IMG/VR virus record: IMGVR_UViG_3300025138_000087
Span: 1 to 42,706 of that record
Strand: one strand, 5' to 3'
Source: a virus
Length of the DNA: 42,706 bases
The notes beneath the pieces were generated by a model. It searched no databases. It saw only the letters and a program-made list of their open reading frames with translations, and had not been told where the DNA came from. Positions within the stretch are counted from its first letter, which is position 1. Each line of letters starts with the position of its first letter. Position numbers and translations under genes: made by a program. Of this stretch, positions 18,505 to 23,673 are shown piece after piece.

Positions 18505-18535
18505 TTGACAAATTGAAAAAAATATGTTAACATAT
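18505..18535 (+). promoter_or_regulatory. Divergent promoter-like site with 14-bp palindrome
   Basis: On the plus strand TTGACA is followed after 17 nt by TAACAT. The -10 lies in a perfect palindrome, ATATGTTAACATAT (18522-18535), typical of an operator. A transcript from here would run antisense to the small leftward genes at 18571-19142. It may instead be an operator for the primase promoter next to it. Confidence 0.4.
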
Positions 18536-18570
18536 AATTGTCTACGGGGGTTATATATACCTGTAGAAAT

Positions 18571-18774
18571 CTATTCATCATCTAATTTCTTAGTAGGTTC
18601 TGCACTAAGAATCATTCTATCAAAGTCTGTATCATACAAATCAGAAGTTAAACCCTCTAATAAATAGTTCTCTTGTGCTTCTAGTTCTGTATTGGCTCTG
18701 ACATAATACTTTCTAGTTCTGTTTTCTTTGACTATTACTGTCCACATTTTAGGCATATCTATAATTTTTGTCAT
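18571..18774 (-). CDS. Small early protein, DpnD/PcfM-like pattern
   Basis: A 67-aa protein with a beta strand (MWTVIVKENRTRKYYVRA) followed by a helix (TELEAQENYLLEG) and a polar end. The strand-strand-helix order resembles small DpnD/PcfM-like proteins, and the 60-aa protein at 19290-19472 has the same layout. It is the last gene of this small unit before the primase promoter region. Function unknown. Confidence 0.55.
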   Translation of the reverse strand: MTKIIDMPKMWTVIVKENRTRKYYVRANTELEAQENYLLEGLTSDLYDTDFDRMILSAEPTKKLDDE

Positions 18775-19009
18775 TTCTTTTGTATTCCTCCACTGCGTCT
18801 ATTACCCCATGAAAATCCTCGTACATAACTTCTATCTCATCATCTGTTATTTGTGGGTATATCTTATCCATTTCTTCTTCATCTTCTAACCATTCTCCAT
18901 GGCCTTCGCATACTTCGCATTCATCTATCTCATCATTCTTATTCCCCCAAGGTATATAACCTTTACCTTCACATTCGGGACAGTTAATCGTTTTTTTCAT
19001 CTTCACCAT
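18749..19009 (-). CDS. Free-standing DnaJ-type zinc-finger protein
   Basis: An 86-aa protein with two CxxCxGxG motifs near its start (CPECEGKGYI with C10, C13; CEVCEGHGEW with C31, C34), followed by an acidic helical half. This is the zinc module of DnaJ/Hsp40 without the J domain. The window also holds the same kind of module inside the DNA polymerase. A strong ribosome site (GAGGAGGAGC) supports the ATG at 19009. It may bind zinc and a protein or DNA partner; the partner is unknown. Confidence 0.7.
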   Translation of the reverse strand: MVKMKKTINCPECEGKGYIPWGNKNDEIDECEVCEGHGEWLEDEEEMDKIYPQITDDEIEVMYEDFHGVIDAVEEYKRNDKNYRYA

Positions 19010-19142
19010 GCTCCTCCTCTATACTGTCTAAATAATTATCTACATCTTTAAAATAGTAATCCTCTAATTCAGATAACCATTCTTTATCACCATTATTCCA
19101 AGTTATTCTAATATCATAACCTGTTATATTTGTCTTTTTCAT
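18984..19142 (-). CDS. Small acidic early protein, 52 aa
   Basis: The ORF begins MKKTNITGYDIRITWNNGDK and ends in a run of Glu/Asp. It overlaps the zinc-ribbon gene upstream and the DnaJ-zinc gene downstream by 26-29 nt in different frames. The composition resembles small DNA-mimic or inhibitor proteins, but nothing specific supports this. Confidence 0.5.
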   Translation of the reverse strand: MKKTNITGYDIRITWNNGDKEWLSELEDYYFKDVDNYLDSIEEEHGEDEKND

Positions 19143-19293
19143 TCTCTACTTCCTTTCTTTCATGATAACATTCTACCATACTTTCACACTTAGGGCAAGT
19201 TAATATTGTTAATATTTTAAAGTATTCGTTTTCATCTTCTAAATCATAATCATTACTCCATATTAACTCATTGCCACAACTCCAACAATTCAT
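19114..19293 (-). CDS. Small zinc-ribbon protein, 59 aa
   Basis: Two CxxC pairs (C3/C6 in NCWSCGNELIW and C33/C36 in TCPKCES) with an acidic spacer form a typical zinc ribbon; one more Cys is at 42. Similar small CWxCGxELIW proteins are common in phages, function unknown. Its start overlaps the stop of the 60-aa gene at 19290-19472. Confidence 0.65.
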   Translation of the reverse strand: MNCWSCGNELIWSNDYDLEDENEYFKILTILTCPKCESMVECYHERKEVENEKDKYNRL

Positions 19294-19472
19294 ATTAATT
19301 CCTTCACCTTCTTTATTCTAACATATTTCCTACTAAAGTCAATAGTATATATCTGATTAGTCTTGCCTTTCATAGCTTTTTTTATACTATCTATTGCCTC
19401 ATCTTGTGTGGGGGCATTGATTATATAGTGATTCACTTCTAACCTATGCCCATATACTTTATACTTTGCCAT
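19290..19472 (-). CDS. Small early protein, DpnD/PcfM-like pattern
   Basis: A 60-aa basic protein: two strands (YKVYGHRLEVNHYIINAP) then a helix (TQDEAIDSIKKAM) and a final strand. It is the first gene of a leftward unit. A consensus promoter at 19479-19507 would start transcription on its ATG, with no room for a ribosome site. It looks like a distant relative of the protein at 18571-18774. Confidence 0.6.
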   Translation of the reverse strand: MAKYKVYGHRLEVNHYIINAPTQDEAIDSIKKAMKGKTNQIYTIDFSRKYVRIKKVKELI

Positions 19473-19478
19473 ACTTCT

Positions 19479-19507
19479 ATTATCTCAAATTAGTATGCCC
19501 ATGTCAA
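19479..19507 (-). promoter_or_regulatory. Sigma70-like early promoter
   Basis: TTGACA and GATAAT on the minus strand, 17 nt apart. Six nt separate the -10 from the ATG at 19472, so a leaderless transcript is predicted. Confidence 0.65.
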
Positions 19508-19575
19508 CAACTATTTTAAACTAATTGGTAATAAATTATTACTTAAAATGCATATCTGTTACTCAATCTTAGCAC

Positions 19576-19603
19576 TTGTAAAAACCCTGTAATCCTTTAC
19601 AAT
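19576..19603 (+). promoter_or_regulatory. Rightward promoter, copy 1 of a duplicated element
   Basis: On the plus strand TTGTAA and TACAAT are 16 nt apart. The whole element, including the spacer, repeats at 25296-25323; 19 bases (AAAACCCTGTAATCCTTTA) are identical. It drives the two small plus-strand ORFs inside the leftward early block. Confidence 0.6.
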
Positions 19604-19626
19604 AGAGGGTATATGGAGGTGAAATT

Positions 19627-19803
19627 ATGAATGTTTTTGGTGTTACTAAAAAATCTATCAACTTTTTTGTTAATATGTTTGATAGGCATATTACTAATGA
19701 GGATAATGTCAACAGATATGTCGAAGTCGAATACCCACAAAATGATTGGGAGTGGATTAAAGATAAACTTAAAGATGAAAAACAACTTAAAAAAATCGTA
19801 TAG
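19627..19803 (+). CDS. 58-aa protein of the embedded plus-strand unit
   Basis: The ORF starts MNVFGVTKKSINFFVNMFDR and ends with a charged helix after VEVEYPQNDWEW. It has a strong ribosome site (GGAGGTGAAATTATG) and a promoter 24 nt upstream. No minus-strand ORF opposite it has a comparable ribosome site. It is one of the first genes that would be expressed rightward, so it may be a regulator or host-takeover protein; no family is recognised. Confidence 0.65.
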   Translation: MNVFGVTKKSINFFVNMFDRHITNEDNVNRYVEVEYPQNDWEWIKDKLKDEKQLKKIV

Positions 19804-19818
19804 TACGGAGGTATAATT

Positions 19819-19881
19819 ATGAGAAAACCTATATTCGCAGGGCATATAAAACCGAACAATATAAGTAGAAAACCTAGATAA
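19819..19881 (+). CDS. 20-aa basic microprotein
   Basis: MRKPIFAGHIKP and eight more residues, ending in RKPR. The ORF is preceded by an excellent ribosome site (CGGAGGTATAATTATG), almost the same spacing and sequence as that of the 58-aa gene just before it. Its length makes it uncertain, but the ribosome site and the structured RNA directly after it suggest translation, perhaps as a leader-type peptide. Confidence 0.45.
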   Translation: MRKPIFAGHIKPNNISRKPR

Positions 19882-19955
19882 ACCGGTTTTAAGAGGCATA
19901 CAGGGGGTAGTTATTACCCCTCATGTATGTTGTGTCTAGTGTAAAGTCCGGTTAA
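19880..19955 (+). ncRNA. Nested-stem RNA structure after the plus-strand mini-operon
   Basis: Three nested pairings are visible: AACCGG (19880-19885) with CCGGTT (19947-19952), CATAC with GTATG, and an inner hairpin GGGGTA-GTTAT-TACCCC. No T run follows. It can fold from either strand and may be a bidirectional terminator between the convergent units, or a small structured RNA. Confidence 0.45.
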
Positions 19956-20151
19956 TCATTTCTTCCGGCTCAAATTCAATCTCTAGTTCGTCTTCTTCAA
20001 TAGCAAACATTTTCATAGCTTTCTCTTTACCATGTTTTTCTATCATTTTCTTGGCTCTGTCTGTTATCTCCCAACCACCCCAATCAGTTTTTTTAGCCCA
20101 ACCTTTTTTTTCTAAGTCCATTAATAACTTAATTAATTCTTCATCATCCAT
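19936..20151 (-). CDS. Small acidic early protein, winged-helix-like
   Basis: A 71-aa protein with a helix-strand layout: KLLMDLEKKGWAKKTDWGGW, then EITDRAKKMIEKHG and a Glu-rich end. The LLxxLEKxGWA...GGWEITDRA pattern resembles the wing of small winged-helix proteins. It is the last gene of a packed leftward string and overlaps the 100-aa gene by one base. Function unknown. Confidence 0.55.
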   Translation of the reverse strand: MDDEELIKLLMDLEKKGWAKKTDWGGWEITDRAKKMIEKHGKEKAMKMFAIEEDELEIEFEPEEMINRTLH

Positions 20152-20453
20152 TATTCCTTACTACCTATTGTGTCAAGCTTTACTTGTGATTGTTTGTCGA
20201 AAGCTTCTGCCATTTCTACATCTTTTGTATACTTATCCACATATTCTGCTTTAGCTTTTTGCATATGTGCTACTTCATCCATTGTCATATTAGATATTTT
20301 ATTATTTAAATATTGATTTTTCTCCGCCCAATTATCTAATCTTTCTAAATATAATTGTTCCCTAATTCTTAGTTCCTTAGACTCTTCTCTTGCTTCTCGT
20401 AATTCTTGTTTAGCTTTTCTTAATTGTTGTTTTGCTTCTTCTATTGTGCTCAT
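20151..20453 (-). CDS. Coiled-coil early protein, 100 aa
   Basis: Almost entirely helical. Heptad-rich N-terminus (EEAKQQLRKAKQELREAREE), then KNQYLNNKISNMTMDEVAHM and a polar end. No Cys, no enzymatic motif. The 3' part of its reading frame contains TTATCCACA, an exact DnaA-box sequence (20233-20241). It overlaps the 82-aa gene by 44 nt. Confidence 0.6.
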   Translation of the reverse strand: MSTIEEAKQQLRKAKQELREAREESKELRIREQLYLERLDNWAEKNQYLNNKISNMTMDEVAHMQKAKAEYVDKYTKDVEMAEAFDKQSQVKLDTIGSKE

Positions 20454-20658
20454 CTTCTATGCTCCCTTTTAGTTCATCTATTATTTTACTTAACTCATCT
20501 TGTTTTTTCATTAGTATATTAATTATATCTTTTAAGACTTGCTTATCATTATACATAAAATGCGGATGGTCTTTCATCCATTTATTTTTTATAATGCCAT
20601 ACAAATATTTTTCTGTATCTCTTAAATTATACTGTATTAATTTTAGTTTGTCAATCAT
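20410..20658 (-). CDS. Hypothetical early protein, 82 aa
   Basis: A Lys-rich 82-aa helical protein (LIQYNLRDTEKYLYGIIKNK near the start), with an acidic stretch near the end. It overlaps the next gene for 44 nt, longer than the usual overlaps here, so its 3' end may be the less certain part. No family is recognised. Confidence 0.5.
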   Translation of the reverse strand: MIDKLKLIQYNLRDTEKYLYGIIKNKWMKDHPHFMYNDKQVLKDIINILMKKQDELSKIIDELKGSIEDEHNRRSKTTIKKS

Positions 20659-20834
20659 TATTCTGTCCTCTCTTCAAATAGAACATTCAATAATTCATCA
20701 ATGATTCTATCTAATTCGTCTACTTGTACATCTAATTTTTTATTGTCTAAGATATTTTGAAAATCGTGAACTGTCATTGATTCAATTTCTTCCATGATAC
20801 TTTCTTTTAGTTCTTCGTTTTGTTGATTGCTCAT
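20658..20834 (-). CDS. Acidic helical early protein, 58 aa
   Basis: Begins MSNQQNEELKESIMEEIESM and continues with two more acidic helices. It overlaps its neighbours by one and four bases, so it is surely part of the translated string. A small acidic helical protein made early could be an inhibitor of a host protein, but nothing specific is seen. Confidence 0.55.
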   Translation of the reverse strand: MSNQQNEELKESIMEEIESMTVHDFQNILDNKKLDVQVDELDRIIDELLNVLFEERTE

Positions 20835-21019
20835 AGTGTTCCTTTCACAAATGATTCTATCTCATTAAATAGTTCCCGCCCTCTCTCTGTGTTCTTTGTC
20901 CCTTGTGGATTGTCGGGGTCTTCTTCTATATAGCCATTGAGATAACTTGGATGTGTATTTTCTATAAATATCCAATACAATCTATCAGCTATCCTATAGG
21001 CTCTGTCATCTTTTGTCAT
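20831..21019 (-). CDS. Hypothetical early protein, 62 aa
   Basis: A 62-aa acidic protein: helix (DDRAYRIADRLYWIFIE), a loop with EEDPDNPQGTKN, and a second helix. ATGA overlap with the 33-aa membrane ORF upstream and with the 58-aa gene downstream. No family is recognised. Confidence 0.55.
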   Translation of the reverse strand: MTKDDRAYRIADRLYWIFIENTHPSYLNGYIEEDPDNPQGTKNTERGRELFNEIESFVKGTL

Positions 21020-21117
21020 TGATAAAACCTCATGTATATAAATATTAATAGTACATATGCAATTGGTATAGAGAGAAACGCAAATATAATTAAATATTCT
21101 TTTATATTTTTATTCAT
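21016..21117 (-). CDS. 33-aa single-span membrane microprotein
   Basis: MNKNIKEYLIIFAFLSIPIA followed by a second hydrophobic half and ending RFYQ: a single transmembrane helix. It overlaps the upstream gene by 8 nt and the downstream gene by an ATGA junction. These overlaps on both sides support it as a real gene. Confidence 0.55.
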   Translation of the reverse strand: MNKNIKEYLIIFAFLSIPIAYVLLIFIYMRFYQ

Positions 21118-21415
21118 TTAAATGTTTCCTTTCTGATTCTGATAATATGTCATCATCCTTTAACTCCCTTACATCTTCTAATATTTGATTCAATGAATAT
21201 TGTATCTCTTCTAATCTCTCTCTTTTTGTGCCATTGTTATACTCTTCTACTTGATTCAAAAAGATTCTTATAAAATGTATTAAATCTAAATCTAATAATT
21301 TTATATCTATATCTTTACTTTTTGAGTAATACTCATATTCATTTTCTAATATATCTATGGGTACTGCCCTTTTTTCTGCTATCGCTTGGATTGTTAGTAA
21401 GTCATCTAGTTTCAT
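21110..21415 (-). CDS. Helical early protein, 101 aa
   Basis: A 101-aa acidic, helical protein with heptads (DLIHFIRIFLNQVEEYNNG and LEEIQYSLNQILEDVRELKD). Overlaps its upstream neighbour by four bases. No recognised family. Confidence 0.55.
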   Translation of the reverse strand: MKLDDLLTIQAIAEKRAVPIDILENEYEYYSKSKDIDIKLLDLDLIHFIRIFLNQVEEYNNGTKRERLEEIQYSLNQILEDVRELKDDDILSESERKHLNE

Positions 21416-21594
21416 CTTTCAATCCTTCCGTTAATTACTGTTAATGTTCTTTCTATTCTAGAAACTGCTGAATCTAGTTCCTTTTTTAATTTACTAGTAT
21501 TTACAACTATTTTATTTCCTTTAAGTTTGTAGTATATTGGAACCCTAGTTTCACAAATAAATCTACTATCGTTCACGTTGTTATATGCTTTCAT
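21412..21594 (-). CDS. Small basic early protein, 60 aa
   Basis: A 60-aa basic protein with a beta N-terminal half (FICETRVPIYYKLKGNKIVV) and a helical end. It is the first gene of a leftward unit, with a promoter and a clean ribosome site (GAAAGGACTAACAATG) in the 54-bp repeat just upstream. The same start module precedes the 54-aa gene at 21988-22152. Confidence 0.6.
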   Translation of the reverse strand: MKAYNNVNDSRFICETRVPIYYKLKGNKIVVNTSKLKKELDSAVSRIERTLTVINGRIER

Positions 21595-21645
21595 TGTTAG
21601 TCCTTTCTATTATTTAATAATAACATATTATTTTGATTAGTCAAG
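21592..21645 (-). repeat. 54-bp promoter/ribosome-site repeat, copy 1
   Basis: Carries, on the minus strand, TTGACT (at 21639-21644), a 16-nt spacer, TGTTATTAT with extended -10 (TATTAT at 21617-21622), then GAAAGGACTAACAATG. Copy 2 at 22150-22203 differs at two positions only. Each copy starts a different small gene. Confidence 0.65.
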
Positions 21646-21646
21646 T

Positions 21647-21671
21647 AAAAAAAAGGGGCTATGAAACCCCC
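21647..21671 (-). terminator. Intrinsic terminator, leftward
   Basis: On the minus strand GGGGTTTCATAGCCCC forms a hairpin directly followed by eight T. It ends the unit of the 40-aa membrane protein at 21702-21824. Confidence 0.8.
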
Positions 21672-21701
21672 TAATTAAATTGTAATAAGTCATTGAATTA
21701 A

Positions 21702-21824
21702 CTAACTTATTGTATCTGTTGTTGTCTGTTCAATCGGGATTTCTGTCTCTGATTTAAATAAAAACATACTTCCAACTGCTACAACTAATAGCACGGCTAG
21801 TCCACTTACAAGTTTTATATTCAT
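21702..21824 (-). CDS. 40-aa membrane microprotein under a consensus promoter
   Basis: A short polar start, one transmembrane segment (LVSGLAVLLVVAVGSMFLF) and a Glu/Thr-rich tail. Ribosome site GAAAGGAATTGTTATG. It lies alone between the best promoter of the window (TTGACA-17-TATAAT with extended -10) and the strong terminator at 21647-21671. Such a single-gene unit implies high early expression. Candidate roles are envelope takeover, superinfection exclusion or antiholin; none can be shown from sequence. Confidence 0.65.
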   Translation of the reverse strand: MNIKLVSGLAVLLVVAVGSMFLFKSETEIPIEQTTTDTIS

Positions 21825-21854
21825 AACAATTCCTTTCTTTGTTTTTTAACTTCT

Positions 21855-21883
21855 ATTATACCATACATTTTAATTGTTGTCAA
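21855..21883 (-). promoter_or_regulatory. Full-consensus sigma70 promoter
   Basis: Minus strand TTGACA, 17-nt spacer, TGGTATAAT (consensus -10 with extended TG). The -35 overlaps the end of the 42-aa gene at 21870-21998. It drives the 40-aa membrane protein. Confidence 0.8.
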
Positions 21884-21998
21884 GTTCTTTGTAATATTCT
21901 TGTAATTTTTTTATTGCCAATTCACTTGCTTCAATATAAGTATACCCCTCTGACAAATAGTCATCTAAAAATTCTTGATACTTTTTACTATTCGTCAT
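21870..21998 (-). CDS. Small acidic helical protein, 42 aa
   Basis: MTNSKKYQEFLDDYLSEGYT, then EASELAIKKLQEYYKEL to the end. An amphipathic two-helix protein. It starts 11 nt inside the upstream 54-aa gene. No family is recognised. Confidence 0.5.
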   Translation of the reverse strand: MTNSKKYQEFLDDYLSEGYTYIEASELAIKKLQEYYKELDNN

Positions 21999-22152
21999 CA
22001 TAATTAGACCACTCGCAATCATAGTTTTCTATAAAATATTCTTCTATATCGCCCATTAAATTACTATAGGAATCATCCCACTCATCCACCCAATTCCCAT
22101 TGTCTGTTTGATATTGTAGTCTCCATTGTTTTATTTTAGTTTTATCTTCCAT
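21988..22152 (-). CDS. Small acidic early protein, 54 aa
   Basis: Starts MEDKTKIKQWRLQYQTDNGN and is rich in Trp, Asp and Glu, with the C-terminus very acidic. First gene of a unit driven from the second 54-bp promoter repeat (22150-22203), whose ribosome site GAAAGGACTAACAATG precedes the ATG. High Trp/acid content resembles small inhibitor proteins, but there is no recognised family. Confidence 0.6.
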   Translation of the reverse strand: MEDKTKIKQWRLQYQTDNGNWVDEWDDSYSNLMGDIEEYFIENYDCEWSNYDDE

Positions 22153-22203
22153 TGTTAGTCCTTTCTATTATTTAATAATAACATATTATTCTTATTAGTC
22201 AAG
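22150..22203 (-). repeat. 54-bp promoter/ribosome-site repeat, copy 2
   Basis: 52 of 54 bases match copy 1 (21592-21645). The -35 TTGACT (22197-22202) overlaps the last codons and stop of the GP88-type gene, and the -10 TATTAT is at 22175-22180, so the promoter is built into the end of the upstream gene. Confidence 0.65.
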
Positions 22204-22902
22204 AACGAAACCGCTATAATCTTTTTTAGCTTGTCCCTTGGCTACCAATCCGCATATAACATTGTTATCGTCTGTAAATCTTAAATCTGTTTCATCAGCA
22301 TTAATAACCTTATAACCCTTATATGTTTGTGGTAAGTCTTTTCTAAATACTGCGGATATATTGCCACCCCTTAACAAGATGTCAAATGCTTCCTTGTAAT
22401 TATCCTCATTAAGACTATAAGTTAAATGATAATTACTAGGATATTGGCCATTGACATATTTTAAGGCCCTTTTATATATCTTGGTGTAGTCGTAAAATTG
22501 TACGTTTGGGAACTCTTCAAATATTCCCGTATTCTCAAATGATATATCGCTTGTGCCATTTAATCGAATGCAAGGTATAAAACCCTTATTGCTACAATTT
22601 TTTATATGATTAGATATTTCTTTTCTTAATTGTATCATAAAGGTATTACGTTCTTGAATATACCACCTTGTTTTATTGATACGGCCTTGCTGTACGTTAT
22701 TAAATGCACCATGCCCCGCAGTATATAAACAGGCTTTTTTACAACCTAATGAGGCTTGAGGGCATACATTAAACCCCGATTGTGTACTAGGGGCAAGATA
22801 TAAGATAGCGGTCTTATAGCCTTTCTTCTGCCCTTTAATAGTCTTAGCATTGTTATCAATGTTTAATAACTTCTTTGATTTAATATAAGGTAATGTTCTC
22901 AT
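22195..22902 (-). CDS. GP88-type phage protein with three conserved cysteines
   Basis: A 235-aa protein of the mycobacteriophage gp88-type family, recognised by the block FNVCPQASLGCKKACLYTAG, the later RLNGTSDI, and a regular strand-helix alternation. The cysteines (C-x6-C-x3-C) near residue 50 could hold a metal or Fe-S cluster, and the alternation would fit a barrel fold; both are inferences. The family is common in actinobacterial, alphaproteobacterial and marine phages, function unknown. It is the largest gene of the small-gene early block and overlaps a 47-aa membrane protein by four bases. Confidence 0.75.
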   Translation of the reverse strand: MRTLPYIKSKKLLNIDNNAKTIKGQKKGYKTAILYLAPSTQSGFNVCPQASLGCKKACLYTAGHGAFNNVQQGRINKTRWYIQERNTFMIQLRKEISNHIKNCSNKGFIPCIRLNGTSDISFENTGIFEEFPNVQFYDYTKIYKRALKYVNGQYPSNYHLTYSLNEDNYKEAFDILLRGGNISAVFRKDLPQTYKGYKVINADETDLRFTDDNNVICGLVAKGQAKKDYSGFVLD

Positions 22903-23042
22903 GTTATATACCCCTTAAAATCTAGTATTAATAATACTTGCCATGCTATCATAAGTATAAGCATAGGGGCAAGAAAACCATAAATTATATCATTGTTTTT
23001 AATATGATTTAAGATTCTTTTTATTGTATTTATTATTGTCAT
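22899..23042 (-). CDS. 47-aa membrane microprotein
   Basis: Starts MTIINTIKRILNHIKNND, then a hydrophobic span (FLAPMLILMIAWQVLLIL) and a short tail. Its stop overlaps the GP88 start as ATGA. The promoter at 23049-23077 puts the transcript start on its ATG. The basic N-terminus suggests a cytosolic amino end. Confidence 0.6.
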   Translation of the reverse strand: MTIINTIKRILNHIKNNDIIYGFLAPMLILMIAWQVLLILDFKGYIT

Positions 23043-23048
23043 AATATA

Positions 23049-23077
23049 ATTATAACCCTTTCTACTTGATAAATCAA
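23049..23077 (-). promoter_or_regulatory. Early promoter with palindromic -35 region
   Basis: Minus strand TTGATT, 17-nt spacer, TATAAT. The -35 is the left arm of CTTGATTTATCAAG. Six nt after the -10 comes the ATG of the 47-aa gene. A near copy lies at 23603-23631. Confidence 0.7.
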
Positions 23078-23119
23078 GTTTATATTTTTATTATAGTATT
23101 TTTATTTAACCTTGTCAAA

Positions 23120-23419
23120 TTAAAAATTTTGAATTATAAATTTATTATTATCAATCTTAATTAATAATGTATCATCTACAATATCATCAATGCTATCATA
23201 TGCTCTATTATAATCTTTATTGAATTGTCGTAGACTATCATATTCAGTAAATTCGCAACAGATTGCAATAACATCTAATTTATAATCCTTGTCCGCTTCT
23301 TCATAGTATTCATCCAACCAATCATAAAGGGCATTTAAGCCCTCATATGAAAAATTATCTTTTCTAATGCTATTAAATTCATTTCTAAATTCATTTTTAT
23401 TTAATGTTTGTACAATCAT
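23120..23419 (-). CDS. Conserved phage hypothetical protein, 99 aa
   Basis: Contains FSYEGLNALYDWLDEYYEE and LDVIAICCEFTEYDSL. I recall this FSYEGLxALYDYLE...LDVIAICCEFTEY pattern from many unrelated phages; the function is unknown. It lies one base after the 57-aa gene, with ribosome site AGGGAGTTATAACATG. Confidence 0.7.
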   Translation of the reverse strand: MIVQTLNKNEFRNEFNSIRKDNFSYEGLNALYDWLDEYYEEADKDYKLDVIAICCEFTEYDSLRQFNKDYNRAYDSIDDIVDDTLLIKIDNNKFIIQNF

Positions 23420-23420
23420 G

Positions 23421-23594
23421 TTATAACTCCCTTTGTACTACTTTGAATTTGTAGCCTAGTGTCTTTATCCATTTTACATCATTATTGGTTAATGTTCGTC
23501 TACCCGCTATTATTGCGAATATTTCCGCCTTTTCGCAGTAAGGATAAATAAAATCCTTGCCGTAGTGGTTTTTAATTGTTACTTGTAATTCCAT
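23421..23594 (-). CDS. Conserved small phage protein, 57 aa
   Basis: MELQVTIKNHYGKDFIYPYC leads into FAIIAGRRTLTNNDVKWIK and LGYKF. The combination of NHYGKxxIYP, AGRRTLT and KxLGYxF matches a small protein seen in many phages, often next to the FSYEGL protein as here. Function unknown. The promoter at 23603-23631 predicts a leaderless or nearly leaderless message. Confidence 0.65.
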   Translation of the reverse strand: MELQVTIKNHYGKDFIYPYCEKAEIFAIIAGRRTLTNNDVKWIKTLGYKFKVVQREL

Positions 23595-23602
23595 GTTATT
23601 TA

Positions 23603-23631
23603 ATTATAACCTTTCTACTTGAATAAATCAA
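23603..23631 (-). promoter_or_regulatory. Early promoter with palindromic -35 region, second copy
   Basis: Minus strand TTGATT, 17-nt spacer (with AAGTAGAAAGGT), TATAAT; eight nt further comes the ATG at 23594. The element from the -35 through the -10 is nearly identical to that at 23049-23077. Confidence 0.7.
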
Positions 23632-23634
23632 GTT

Positions 23635-23661
23635 AAAAAGGGGATATAAAACCCCCCTTTT
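23635..23661. terminator. Bidirectional intrinsic terminator
   Basis: GGGG-ATATAAAA-CCCC hairpin with A-tract on the left and T-tract on the right, so it works on either strand. It closes the 45-aa gene unit upstream (minus strand) just before the next promoter. Confidence 0.7.
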
Positions 23662-23673
23662 AAATTAATTTAT

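Noticed and set aside
19569-19899. Minus-strand ORFs of 96 and 100 aa opposite the embedded unit
   Set aside because: No ribosome site; the plus strand here has a promoter and two ORFs with GGAGG sites, so these are shadows.
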